Shown here piece by piece: positions 40,972 through 50,855 of a stretch of 64,000 nucleotides of DNA. The translations under genes and the position numbers were made by a program. How positions within the stretch are numbered: the first letter of the stretch is position 1; each line of letters begins with the position of its first letter. Location of the stretch: positions 1-64,000 of the forward strand of contig NZ_LOHS01000107.1 in assembly GCF_001642995.1 (NCBI RefSeq). Reading direction: 5' to 3'. The notes beneath the pieces are model-generated. The model searched no databases, was not told the origin of the DNA, and worked only from the letters and a program-made list of their open reading frames with translations. The stretch comes from Streptomyces jeddahensis (GTDB lineage: Bacteria; Actinomycetota; Actinomycetes; Streptomycetales; Streptomycetaceae).

Positions 40972-41169
40972 CGCCGCCCGGCCGACCTTCCGCCCCGCCC
41001 GGCCACCTCCGCCCGGCCACCTGACCTGGCGCGGCTGACCTCCGCCCGGCTGACCTTCCGCCCCCGCCCGGCCCTCGTCCGGCCCCCGCGCGGCCACCCG
41101 GCCGCACGGGAGTCACCCCCCGATTCCCGTGCCTCACCCCGGCACGTCCCGCATGCTGGGATGCTGGTC

Positions 41170-41203
41170 TCTGCCGTACGGCCCCGTGAGGCCGTACGGC
41201 AGA
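41170..41203. promoter_or_regulatory. double palindrome upstream of response regulator
   Basis: Perfect 14-bp arms TCTGCCGTACGGCC (41170-41183) and GGCCGTACGGCAGA (41190-41203) with a 6-nt centre. Each arm contains the self-complementary decamer GCCGTACGGC. It lies 58 nt before the regulator start and about 200 nt after the second kinase. It could be a terminator of the kinase genes or an operator with two dimer sites. Confidence 0.6.
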
Positions 41204-41261
41204 AGCATGCACGTGCCGAGAGAGCCGGGCGGGGACCGAGCCGGGCGGGCCGGGAGAGGCT

Positions 41262-41951
41262 ATGGGGGACCGAGGAATCGTGGAGGACAGGGTGCGGGTG
41301 GTCATCGCCGAGGACTCAGTGCTGCTCAGGGAGGGCCTGACCCGGCTGCTGACCGACCGCGGGCACGAGGTCGTCGCAGGCGTGGGCGACGCCGAGGCAC
41401 TGATCAAGACGATCACCGACCTCGCCGCGGAGGGCTCGCTGCCCGACGTGGTGGTCGCCGACGTACGGATGCCGCCCACGCACACGGACGAGGGCGTACG
41501 GGCCGCGGTGCAGCTGCGCAAGCAGCATCCGGGACTCGGCGTGCTCGTCCTGTCGCAGTACGTGGAGGAGCGTTACGCCACGGAGCTGCTCGCCGGTTCC
41601 AGCAGGGGCGTCGGATATCTGCTCAAGGACCGGGTGGCCGAGGTGCGCGAGTTCGTGGACGCCGTGGTGCGCGTGGCCGGGGGCGGTACGGCGCTCGACC
41701 CGGAGGTCGTGGCGCAGCTCCTTGGCCGCAGCCGCAAGCAGGACGTGCTCGCGGGGCTCACACCGCGTGAGCGGGAGGTCCTCGGTCTGATGGCCGAGGG
41801 CCGGACGAACTCGGCGATCGCCAGGCAGCTCGTGGTGAGCGACGGAGCGGTCGAGAAGCACGTCAGCAACATCTTCCTGAAGCTCGGACTGTCCCAGAGT
41901 GACGGGGATCACCGGCGTGTTCTGGCGGTCCTGACCTATCTGAACTCGTAG
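41262..41951 (+). CDS. LuxR/NarL-type response regulator
   Basis: A 229-aa two-domain regulator. The receiver has the acidic pair in VVIAEDSVLL, phosphoacceptor D67 in VVVADVRMP, Ser in LVLSQYVEE and Lys in GYLLKDRV. The DNA-binding half is a typical LuxR helix-turn-helix (LTPREREVLGLMAEGRTNS, then SDGAVEKHVSNIFLKLGL). The ATG follows GGGAGAGG. Its partners are presumably the two upstream kinases; targets might include the divergent nuo operon or the downstream kor genes, but that is inference. Confidence 0.93.
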   Translation: MGDRGIVEDRVRVVIAEDSVLLREGLTRLLTDRGHEVVAGVGDAEALIKTITDLAAEGSLPDVVVADVRMPPTHTDEGVRAAVQLRKQHPGLGVLVLSQYVEERYATELLAGSSRGVGYLLKDRVAEVREFVDAVVRVAGGGTALDPEVVAQLLGRSRKQDVLAGLTPREREVLGLMAEGRTNSAIARQLVVSDGAVEKHVSNIFLKLGLSQSDGDHRRVLAVLTYLNS

Positions 41952-42254
41952 CGACCTGACACTCTGTCAGACATCAGTCACACCACGCGACGAGGCGCGG
42001 ATCAGGCACGGACGACGCGAGGACGAGGCGCATCAGGCGCGAGCCCTAGAACCAAAGGACGAGCGGCCGGCGTCTTTCGCGGGAAGGGTCAAGGGCGGAC
42101 AGATCATGCCACATCAGGACTGTCGATCATCTCAAAAGTGCGTCCACCATGCGAACGGTCCAGGGAAGGACACCCTTACCGACGTAGGGTGGGCTATGGG
42201 GAGGCCGGTCGGCCGGCCGCCTCGTACGAGCCGCCTCGAGGGAGGTCCAGTTCA
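41952..42254. other. 303-nt spacer before korA
   Basis: Non-coding. Just after the regulator stop there is a short inverted repeat, CTGACA (41956-41961) and TGTCAG (41965-41970), which may be a weak terminator or a binding site. The korA ribosome binding site GAGGGAGG is near 42238-42245. A convincing korA promoter was not identified. Confidence 0.45.
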
Positions 42255-44196
<1,942 letters not shown>

Positions 44197-44204
<8 letters not shown>

Positions 44205-45270
44205 GACCACCACCGGAGGGACCATCGAAGCGCTTTCGCTGGTGCCGAAGGCCGAGGCCAAGCAGTCCATGAAGGACTTCAAGTCCGATCAGGAAGTGCG
44301 CTGGTGCCCCGGTTGCGGTGACTACGCGATCCTCGCCGCCGTGCAGGGCTTCATGCCCGAGCTCGGCCTGGCGAAGGAGAACATCGTCTTCGTCTCCGGC
44401 ATCGGCTGTTCCTCCCGCTTCCCGTACTACATGAACACGTACGGGATGCACTCGATCCACGGCCGCGCCCCGGCCATCGCGACCGGCCTCGCCTCATCGC
44501 GTCGCGACCTGTCGGTGTGGGTCGTCACGGGTGACGGTGACGCGCTGTCGATCGGCGGCAACCACCTGATCCACGCGCTGCGCCGCAACGTCAACCTCAA
44601 GATCCTGCTGTTCAACAACCGGATCTACGGCCTGACCAAGGGCCAGTACTCGCCCACCTCCGAGGTCGGCAAGATCACCAAGTCGACGCCGATGGGCTCG
44701 CTCGACGCGCCCTTCAACCCGGTGTCCCTGGCGATCGGCGCCGAGGCCTCGTTCGTGGCGCGCACGGTCGACTCCGACCGCCAGCACCTCACGAGCGTGC
44801 TGCGCGAGGCGTCCGCCCACCCGGGCACGGCGCTGGTGGAGATCTACCAGAACTGCAACATCTTCAACGACGGCGCCTTCGACGCCCTCAAGGACAAGCA
44901 GCAGGCCGAAGAGGCGGTGATCCGCCTGGAGCACGGGCAGCCGATCCGCTTCGGCCGCGACAACGCCAAGGGCGTCGTCCGGGACGCGGCCACCGGCGAT
45001 CTGAAGGTCGTCACGGTCACGCCGGAGAACGAGTCGCAGATCCTGGTCCACGACGCGCACTCCGCGTCGCCGACGACGGCGTTCGCGCTGTCCCGGCTCG
45101 CCGACCCGGACACCCTGCACAACACCCCGATCGGCGTCTTCCGGTCCGTGGACCGGCCGGTCTACGACACGATGATGGCCGACCAGCTGGACACCGCCAT
45201 CGAGCAGAACGGCAAGGGCGACCTGGCGGCGCTGCTCGCCGGGGGCGACACCTGGACGGTCGTCGGCTGA
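44197..45270 (+). CDS. korB: 2-oxoglutarate/2-oxoacid:ferredoxin oxidoreductase, beta subunit
   Basis: A 357-aa thiamine-diphosphate subunit. WCPGCGDYAILAAVQ carries two cluster-ligand Cys, GIGCSSRFPYYMNTYG a third, and NCNIFNDG probably the fourth. The ThDP/Mg motif is GDGDALSIGGNHLIHALRRN. The ATG follows AGGAGG and overlaps the korA stop by 8 nt. A perfect hairpin closes the operon. Motifs are complete. Confidence 0.94.
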
Positions 45271-45290
45271 TCGCCGCCGCTTCGCGACAC

Positions 45291-45325
45291 GAGGCCCGGA
45301 CCTGAAACGCTCAGGTCCGGGCCTC
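45291..45325. terminator. bidirectional terminator between korB and hxlR
   Basis: A perfect 15-bp stem GAGGCCCGGACCTGA (45291-45305) with its complement at 45311-45325, loop AACGC. It lies between convergent korB and the HxlR-type regulator. Confidence 0.88.
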
Positions 45326-45360
45326 GTCGCGTGGTGGCCGGGAGGTGGCCATGGCGTGGC

Positions 45361-45768
45361 TCAGGAGTGGGCCTCGTCGTATGCCTGGCGGGCCTTCGTC
45401 ACGTCGTCCATCCGCTCGTGGGTCCACATCGCCAATGCCCGTACCTGCTCGGCGGCCTCGCGGCCGAGCTCCGTGAGGGAGTAGTCGACGCGCGGGGGAA
45501 TCACCGGCTTCGCGTCCCGGTGGACGAGACCGTCCCGCTCCAGGGTCTGCAGGGTCTGCGTGAGCATCTTCTCGCTGACGCGGCCGATGGCGCGCCGCAG
45601 CTCGCTGAAGCGGTACGAGCGCTCCAGGAGCTCGATCAGGACGAGCACGCCCCAGCGGCTGGTGACGTGCTCCAGGACGAGGCGGTACGGGCAGAGGGCT
45701 TCGCCGTCGACGTTGTACTTGCCGGCTGCCGTCCTGCTGACTGCTGAGACATCGGTACTTACGGCCAT
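45361..45768 (-). CDS. HxlR-family transcriptional regulator
   Basis: A 135-aa winged-helix regulator. CPYRLVLEHVTSRWGVLVLIELL and RFSELRRAIGRVSEKMLTQT are the HxlR signature, with DYSLTELGREAAEQV at the wing end. A Cys at residue 26 (EALCPYR) is in the position used for thiol sensing by many HxlR proteins. It is divergent from a QorB-like reductase gene, and the intervening 109 nt hold a clear palindrome, as for the QorR/QorA and HypR-type redox systems. It probably represses the reductase and itself until quinone or electrophile stress. Confidence 0.9.
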   Translation of the reverse strand: MAVSTDVSAVSRTAAGKYNVDGEALCPYRLVLEHVTSRWGVLVLIELLERSYRFSELRRAIGRVSEKMLTQTLQTLERDGLVHRDAKPVIPPRVDYSLTELGREAAEQVRALAMWTHERMDDVTKARQAYDEAHS

Positions 45769-45770
45769 GC

Positions 45771-45797
45771 AAGTACCTTACTTCAAAGTGGGTACTT
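45771..45797. promoter_or_regulatory. probable HxlR operator
   Basis: AAGTACC (45771-45777) and GGTACTT (45791-45797) form an inverted repeat, with an inner ACTT (45780-45783) and AAGT (45786-45789) nearly sharing the same centre. A further GGTACTT half-site is at 45754-45760 inside the regulator's first codons. The layout fits an autoregulated HxlR protein that also controls the divergent gene. Confidence 0.7.
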
Positions 45798-45877
45798 TCG
45801 AGGAGTTAGTGCCACCCGTAAGGTGAGTGCCAGACCGCGTAAAGAGTCGCGAACCGCACTTACGGGAGTTGTCAGTC

Positions 45878-46732
45878 ATGAGCATCGTCGTCACCGGAGC
45901 CACCGGAAACCTCGGCCGTTTCGTCATCGAAGGCCTGCTGGAGAAGGTCCCGGCCGACCAGATCACCGCCGTCGTCCGCAGCGAGGAGAAGGCCGCCGGC
46001 TTCGCGGCCCGCGGTGTGAAGATCGCGGTCGCCGACTACAACGCCCCCGAGACCTTCGACGGCCTGTTCTCCGCCGGCGACAAGGTGCTGCTGATCTCCG
46101 GCAACGAGTTCGACAAGGGCCGTGTCGGCCAGCACAAGGTCGTCCTCGAGGCCGCCAAGGCGGCCGGTGTCGCGCTCTTCGCGTACACCAGCGCTCCCGG
46201 CACCCTGACGGCCGCCCTGGCCGACGACCACAAGGGCACCGAGGCGGCGATCCTCGAGTCGGGTGTGCCGTACGTCCTGCTGCGCAACGGCTGGTACAAC
46301 GAGAACTACACCGAGCAGCTCGCGCCCGTCCTCGAGCACAACGCCGTGGTCGCAGCCGCCGGTGACGGCCGGGTCGCCTCCGCCGCGCGCGCCGACTACG
46401 CGGCCGCCGCCGTCGCCGTACTGACCGGTGAGGGCCACGAGAACACGACGTACGAGCTGAGCGGCGACACCGCGTGGAGCTTCGCCGAGTACGCCGCCGA
46501 GCTGAGCAAGCAGACCGGCAAGGAGATCGTCTACAACGCGGTTCCGGCTGAGGCCCTTGTCGGCATCCTGACCGGGGCGGGGCTGCCCGAGATGTTCGCC
46601 CAGATCCTGGCGGGCGTGGACGCGTCCATCGAGAAGGGCGAGCTGGCCGTCACCAGCGGCGACCTGTCCCGCCTGACCGGCCGCCCGACCACGCCGATCG
46701 CGGACTCGATCGCCGCCGCGCTCAAGGGCTGA
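45878..46732 (+). CDS. NmrA/QorB-like NAD(P)H quinone reductase
   Basis: A 284-aa Rossmann-fold protein of the NmrA-like atypical SDR group, closest in layout to E. coli QorB (NAD(P)H:quinone oxidoreductase). The nucleotide loop is VVTGATGNLGRFVIEGLL at residue 4, then VLLISGNEFDKGRVGQHK, YTSAPGT and LRNGWYNENY. The start ATG 45878 is preceded by a purine stretch. Regulated by the divergent HxlR protein through the shared operator. A strong hairpin follows the stop. Confidence 0.87.
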   Translation: MSIVVTGATGNLGRFVIEGLLEKVPADQITAVVRSEEKAAGFAARGVKIAVADYNAPETFDGLFSAGDKVLLISGNEFDKGRVGQHKVVLEAAKAAGVALFAYTSAPGTLTAALADDHKGTEAAILESGVPYVLLRNGWYNENYTEQLAPVLEHNAVVAAAGDGRVASAARADYAAAAVAVLTGEGHENTTYELSGDTAWSFAEYAAELSKQTGKEIVYNAVPAEALVGILTGAGLPEMFAQILAGVDASIEKGELAVTSGDLSRLTGRPTTPIADSIAAALKG

Positions 46733-46775
46733 CCCTCGGCCTCCGGGCCCCACGACCCCGCCTCCTCGGGGACCA

Positions 46776-46823
46776 GCCCCGCCTGTCATGACCGTATAGC
46801 GATACGGGCATGACAGGCGGGGC
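46776..46823 (+). terminator. terminator of the QorB-like gene
   Basis: Outer arms GCCCCGCCTGTCATG (46776-46790) and CATGACAGGCGGGGC (46809-46823) are perfectly complementary. An inner CCGTAT/ATACGG pair extends the stem. TTTC follows. It lies 43 nt after the stop codon. Confidence 0.87.
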
Positions 46824-46868
46824 TTTCGGCGTTACCTTCGTGGAGTTGCCGTGCCCGGAGGAGGTCCC

Positions 46869-47834
46869 GTGAAGTCGAAGAGCGAGCAGCGGATAGGTCT
46901 GCTGAACGGCTTCGCGGCATACGGGGCCTGGGGGCTCGTCCCCCTCTTCTGGCCCCTCCTCAAGCCCGCCGCGGCGAGCGAGATCCTCGCGCACCGCATG
47001 GTGTGGTCGCTCGGCGTCGTGGGCGTCGCGCTGCTGGTGATACGGCGTTGGGCCTGGGCCGGCGAGCTGATCCGGCAGCCCCGGAAGCTGGGGCTGATCA
47101 CGGTCGCCGCGGCCGTCATCACCGTCAACTGGGGCGTCTACATCTGGGCCGTGAACGCCGGCCACGTGGTCGAGGCGTCCCTCGGCTACTTCATCAATCC
47201 GCTGGTCACCATCGCCATGGGCGTCCTGCTACTGAAGGAGCGCCTGCGGCCCGCCCAATGGGCCGCGGTCGGCATCGCGTTCGCGGCGGTCGTGGTGCTC
47301 ACCATCGGCTACGGCCAGCTGCCGTGGATCTCGCTCCTCCTCGCCTTCTCGTTCGCGACCTACGGCCTGGTGAAGAAGAAGGTCAACCTCGGCGGCCTGG
47401 AGTCGCTCGCCGCCGAGACGGCGATCCAGTTCCTGCCCGCGCTGGGCTTTCTGCTGTGGCTCGGCTCGCAGGGGGAAGCCACGTTCGGGGCCGAGGGCGC
47501 GGGCCACGCGGCGCTGCTGGCCGCGACCGGCATCGTGACGGCCGCTCCCCTGGTGTGCTTCGGCGCGGCCGCGATCCGGGTGCCACTGTCCACGCTGGGC
47601 CTGCTGCAGTACCTGGCGCCGGTCTTCCAGTTCCTGCTGGGCATCCTCTACTTCCACGAGGCCATGCCGCCGGAGCGCTGGGCGGGGTTCTCGCTGGTGT
47701 GGCTGGCACTGGCCACGCTCACGTGGGACGCGCTCCGGACAGCGCGGCGGACGCGCACGCAGGCGGAGGCGCTGCGCCGTACGCCGTCCCAGCGCACCGC
47801 GGATTCCGCCGCGGCGCGGGAGCAGACCGCCTGA
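46869..47834 (+). CDS. rarD: EamA/RarD-family transporter
   Basis: A 321-aa, about ten-span drug/metabolite transporter of the RarD (chloramphenicol-sensitivity) type. GLLNGFAAYGAWGLVPLFWPLL, HRMVWSLGVVGVALLV, NWGVYIWAVNAGHVVEASLG and GYFINPLVTIAMGVLLLKERL are family hallmarks. The GTG at 46869 is preceded by GGAGGAGG. Substrate unknown. Converges with the short GntR-type gene. Confidence 0.9.
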   Translation: MKSKSEQRIGLLNGFAAYGAWGLVPLFWPLLKPAAASEILAHRMVWSLGVVGVALLVIRRWAWAGELIRQPRKLGLITVAAAVITVNWGVYIWAVNAGHVVEASLGYFINPLVTIAMGVLLLKERLRPAQWAAVGIAFAAVVVLTIGYGQLPWISLLLAFSFATYGLVKKKVNLGGLESLAAETAIQFLPALGFLLWLGSQGEATFGAEGAGHAALLAATGIVTAAPLVCFGAAAIRVPLSTLGLLQYLAPVFQFLLGILYFHEAMPPERWAGFSLVWLALATLTWDALRTARRTRTQAEALRRTPSQRTADSAAAREQTA

Positions 47835-47837
47835 CGG

Positions 47838-48080
47838 CTACGCGCCCTTGGCAGGCAGGTCGGCTACGAACGACCCTTGCCCCAGCACGGTGCGGAGCTT
47901 CCCTTCAGCACGGAGTGCCGCTACGGCCTTCTGAACCGTGGACGCTGCAACGTCGAACTCTGCGGCAAGCTCAACCACGGCAGGGAAGCGGTCACCCGCC
48001 GCATAGGTACCGGCCTCGATGCGGCGCCTCAGTTCATCGGCCACCTGCGGCCACACCGGCCTGCCACGGTCAAGATCCAT
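47838..48080 (-). CDS. short GntR-type regulator (DNA-binding domain only)
   Basis: An 80-aa protein that is essentially the GntR winged helix: WPQVADELRRRIEAGTYAAG, RFPAVVELAAEFDVAASTVQ, KAVAALRAEGKLRTVLGQGS. There is no effector domain, unlike normal GntR proteins of 230 or more residues. The start ATG 48080 is the one before DLDRGRPVW. It is divergent from two coupled unknown genes, and a series of CGTATGCG repeats lies between, probably its operator. This kind of mini-GntR is common in streptomycete accessory regions. Confidence 0.82.
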   Translation of the reverse strand: MDLDRGRPVWPQVADELRRRIEAGTYAAGDRFPAVVELAAEFDVAASTVQKAVAALRAEGKLRTVLGQGSFVADLPAKGA

Positions 48081-48088
48081 GGATCGAA

Positions 48089-48142
48089 CGTATGCGTCTT
48101 CGCGAAATCGGGCGACCGCGTATGCGCGTATGCGCGTATGCT
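48089..48142. promoter_or_regulatory. CGTATGCG repeats, probable GntR operator
   Basis: CGTATGCG occurs at 48089-48096, then three times head to tail at 48119-48126, 48127-48134 and 48135-48142 (the last ends in CT). It lies in the 138-nt gap between the mini-GntR gene and the rightward pair. No other repeat of this word was noticed nearby, which favours a role as binding site. Confidence 0.6.
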
Positions 48143-48218
48143 GCTCAATGAAGGGACCCCGGCGGGTGCGGGAACACCCCCGGGGCATGGCCGACACGAA
48201 CTAGGAGCGTGCCGACGA

Positions 48219-48506
48219 ATGCGAACCCTACTCGAATGGATCCTGACCCTCTTCCTGCCTCCTCGCGGAAAGCGGCGGGCCTGCGCCGTGCCGACGGCGC
48301 CAGGCCGAACCGTCCCCTGTCCGCCGCGCTCCGCGCGGCATCGGCGCCTGGACGACGACGTGATCCACGCTGACGGACTGCCTCTCGTCCGCCCGTATCT
48401 GCTCCACGCCGAGCGGGAGCAGGAACGGTGGCAACAGCGGGAACGGCGACGGGCTCTGGCGCTCGCGACGCTCGGTCAGGACTACGTCCCGGCGGTGTCG
48501 GCATGA
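48219..48506 (+). CDS. unknown basic small protein
   Basis: A 95-aa protein starting MRTLLEWILTLFLPPRGKRR. It has a short hydrophobic, possibly amphipathic N terminus, then an Arg/Pro-rich middle, and GLPLVRPYLLHAEREQERWQ followed by an Arg-rich helix. I recall similar proteins as conserved hypotheticals in Streptomyces but know no function. AGGAG lies about 12 nt upstream. The stop overlaps the next ATG (ATGA). Codon use has more mixed third positions than the core genes. Confidence 0.7.
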   Translation: MRTLLEWILTLFLPPRGKRRACAVPTAPGRTVPCPPRSARHRRLDDDVIHADGLPLVRPYLLHAEREQERWQQRERRRALALATLGQDYVPAVSA

Positions 48507-48832
48507 TCAACCATCTGCGACGGCTCCCCTGGAACGCCGAGAACGGCGGGAACGCGTTCGTGACGCCTGGAGACGGCATCGTGAACGGCATCGCCGACGC
48601 CATGGAAGCAAGCATGCTGCTCACTGCACAGGAGGACGCGAAACGGGCGACGGCCCTGGCAGAAGATCCCTACGTCTCACTCGCCGAACTCCGCGTAGCC
48701 GTCAAGTACCTGGCTCATGCGGTAGCCGAGGCGGTGAAGGTCGCGGAACTGCGCGGCGAACGACTGCCAACCACCGATGTCGCAACGGCGTTGGGCGAGG
48801 CGCTGAGCGTCAGCCTGCGGCACGAGCCGTAA
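48503..48832 (+). CDS. unknown small protein, coupled to the preceding gene
   Basis: A 109-aa protein starting MINHLRRLPWNAENGGNAF. The middle and C-terminal parts are predicted helical (MLLTAQEDAKRATALAEDP, LRVAVKYLAHAVAEAVKVAE). No signal peptide, membrane span or known motif is visible. It is translationally coupled to the 95-aa gene through an ATGA overlap and shares its presumed GntR control. Function unknown. Confidence 0.7.
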   Translation: MINHLRRLPWNAENGGNAFVTPGDGIVNGIADAMEASMLLTAQEDAKRATALAEDPYVSLAELRVAVKYLAHAVAEAVKVAELRGERLPTTDVATALGEALSVSLRHEP

Positions 48833-49002
48833 GTTCCCTGACACAGCGGAGTCGGAATGGCAGATCCGGGCCACTCGCGACCTCGGCAAAGCCAGGCCAC
48901 AGCCGCCGGAGCTGGCCCATATCTGCCCATCGCCTGCCTGGGCGATCCGCCGGACTCGGCGTCTTCTTGCCAGGCACACTCCAACGCATCACATTCGAGC
49001 GA

Positions 49003-49028
49003 GCCCCGGGAGGCCGGCCTCCCGGGGC
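49003..49028 (-). terminator. terminator of the secreted amidase gene
   Basis: A perfect 26-bp palindrome with arms GCCCCGGGAGGCC (49003-49015) and its complement at 49016-49028. It is 15 nt past the amidase stop. As RNA it would fold with a small loop at the centre. Confidence 0.65.
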
Positions 49029-49043
49029 GGTGATCGGGGCCGG

Positions 49044-50321
49044 TCAGTCCTCGAAGGTGTCGTACAGCTTCACGGGGGTGTAGACGATGGTCCTGGGTTC
49101 GCCCTGGTCGTCGACCATGCCGACGTGGGCCATCTTCATGCCGACGCTGAGTGGCAGGTTGTGGCGGTTGGGAGAGTTCTGCGAGTAGGTGGGCTCTGTG
49201 AAGCCCTGGTTGTCGGTGTAGCTCCCAGTGACGATCATGGTGTGATCCATCGTGCCGTCGGGGTTGTCGTCGTCCCAGTCGGTGAAGATCAGGTCACCGG
49301 GTTCGAGCTCCCAGATGGCGAAGTCCGGCGAGCCCGGCCCGGTCGTCGGGTCCGACGGCGGCCACATGTTTTGCCAGTAGCCGCGCTTGGCGTGCTCGAC
49401 GGTGAAGTCGTAGAGCCAGTTGGCGTTGACCCAGGTCCTGCTGGCCCCGATGCCCCAGCCGGTGAGGTTGTCGTCCCAGTTCTCCGGGTCCTTCGGGTTG
49501 ACACCTTCGTTCTTGGTCCAGCCTCCGGCATACAGGGCCTGGGAGACGAAGTTCGCGCAGTTGGTGCTGCCGAGATCCTCGTAGTCGGGGTTGCGCGCTT
49601 CCCAGACGTGGTTACCGAACCGATCGCTCTTGAAGTTCGACCACTCCAGCGCGTACTCCGCCGCGGCCTGACGGTCGTAGCTGTGCGCGGCCAGCAGGCC
49701 GATGCCGTCGTCCGCTGCCTCCGACTCCGCGTCGTCCGTCGGGGCCGCCGTGGACTCGACCGGAGCGTAGGAGACCTCGGTGATGGTCCAGGTGCGGCCT
49801 TCACGCACGAGTTCGACGATGTAGGTGTCGCTCAGGCTCGACTCGCCGAGCGTGCTGTCGTTCCAGGCCAGGGCGGTGCCAGAGGTGAGAGTGACGGTGG
49901 CGGTGTCGCCGTCGAACGTCACGTCCTCGCCGTCGAAGAAGCCGGTGTCCACCCCGGTGGCGAGCAGGCCCTCCTCGGCCTCGGCCTCGGCCGCCCAGGT
50001 GGCCGGGCCCCTCGCGAACGCGGCTGGCTGCTCGCCGACTTCGGCCCCTTCCGTCTCGATCGCGGCCATCGCGGGGCCAGGCCCCTCCGGGGTCTTCCAG
50101 CCCTCGTCGCGGGCGACGAGGTACTCCTTCGCCAGGTCCACGACGAGTTGTCGGCGCTGGCCTAGAGTGAGGGAGATATCCAGGAACTTGCCGTCCTGCC
50201 CGATCTCGATGCCGATATCCAGGTCGCCGGGGAGGGTCGCAGCGCTGGCGGGTGCCACCGGCGTCAGCAGGACCAGGGCCGTGCCAAGGGTGATCAGGGG
50301 ACCTCTTGTGCGCGTTCTCAT
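49044..50321 (-). CDS. secreted protein with Amidase_6 (CHAP/NlpC-like) domain
   Basis: A 425-aa exported protein. A signal peptide (RTRGPLITLGTALVLLTPVA) ends ASA at residue 27. Residues about 30-210 form an unassigned region rich in acidic residues. The Amidase_6-like domain begins near 214 (SYDRQAAAEYALEWSNF); its probable catalytic Cys255 is in STNCANFVSQALYAGGW and the His in MDHTMIVTG. Such domains act as cysteine amidases on cell wall or peptide bonds. The start ATG 50321 is the one before the signal peptide. Ended by a palindrome. Confidence 0.85.
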   Translation of the reverse strand: MRTRTRGPLITLGTALVLLTPVAPASAATLPGDLDIGIEIGQDGKFLDISLTLGQRRQLVVDLAKEYLVARDEGWKTPEGPGPAMAAIETEGAEVGEQPAAFARGPATWAAEAEAEEGLLATGVDTGFFDGEDVTFDGDTATVTLTSGTALAWNDSTLGESSLSDTYIVELVREGRTWTITEVSYAPVESTAAPTDDAESEAADDGIGLLAAHSYDRQAAAEYALEWSNFKSDRFGNHVWEARNPDYEDLGSTNCANFVSQALYAGGWTKNEGVNPKDPENWDDNLTGWGIGASRTWVNANWLYDFTVEHAKRGYWQNMWPPSDPTTGPGSPDFAIWELEPGDLIFTDWDDDNPDGTMDHTMIVTGSYTDNQGFTEPTYSQNSPNRHNLPLSVGMKMAHVGMVDDQGEPRTIVYTPVKLYDTFED

Positions 50322-50855
50322 CCGACGATGCCTCTCTGTCGTCCGACTGCTGCTGGTGGGCGCGACGGAGGCAGGCGTGCAGACAACTGCTGATAGCGAC
50401 GGCACCGCGTCGCGAAATCCCCCGTCGAGGCCGGTGCTACGGCTTCTCACGTTGCGTAAAGAACAGCCCAATTCTCACAGCGAGTTACCCACACCACCAG
50501 GGCATCAGCGGGCTGACCCCGTGCAGATCCCCACACAGCGGCCGCGCAAGCGGAGCCACTCGCCACCACTCGTGGAACGAAGCCCTCTCCAGGGGGTGAG
50601 CACCCGCACTGGCAGTGGCGAATCAGGGTGCCCAGGTGACCACCCACCCTTGGGCTCCGGCGCGAACCCTCTCCCGTCGGGCTCATGCTGGGCGACCTCG
50701 ACGTCGATGCCGAGGCGGGCGCCGTGCTCGACTACGGCGCTCTTGAACGGGCTCGCGTTGATGGTCGAGCAACGTGATCTCGTCAGTCGTCACGCCAAGC
50801 CGAATGGCGGAGAGTGCGCAGGCGTCAGATGTCTTCGGACGCGTCCTCACCCGCC
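50322..50855. other. 534-nt region with IS remnant, no intact gene
   Basis: This gap between the amidase promoter side and the CGNR gene holds a short IS5-type transposase scrap (about 50630-50766) and otherwise no coding sequence I can support. The amidase promoter is presumably at the left, near 50322-50460, which has a locally lower GC content (GCGTAAAGAACAGCCCAATT). Confidence 0.5.
50630..50766 (-). pseudogene. remnant of an IS5-type transposase
   Basis: On the minus strand, about 40 codons read INASPFKSAVVEHGARLG, then IDVEVAQHEPDGRGFAPEPK, and with a frameshift GWVVTW. This resembles the C-terminal part of IS5-family transposases (...GFxxxPKRWVVERT...). The rest of the transposase and both terminal repeats are absent. 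It is a decayed fragment, recognised by memory of the motif only. Confidence 0.45.

Noticed and set aside
40972-41160. GC-rich repeated CCGCCCGGCC words after the second kinase, considered as a CRISPR-like or regulatory array
   Set aside because: Unit lengths and spacing are irregular, and it looks like simple low-complexity intergenic sequence.
48677-48992. Small minus-strand open frames opposite the 109-aa unknown gene
   Set aside because: They have no ribosome binding site and overlap a better supported, translationally coupled gene.
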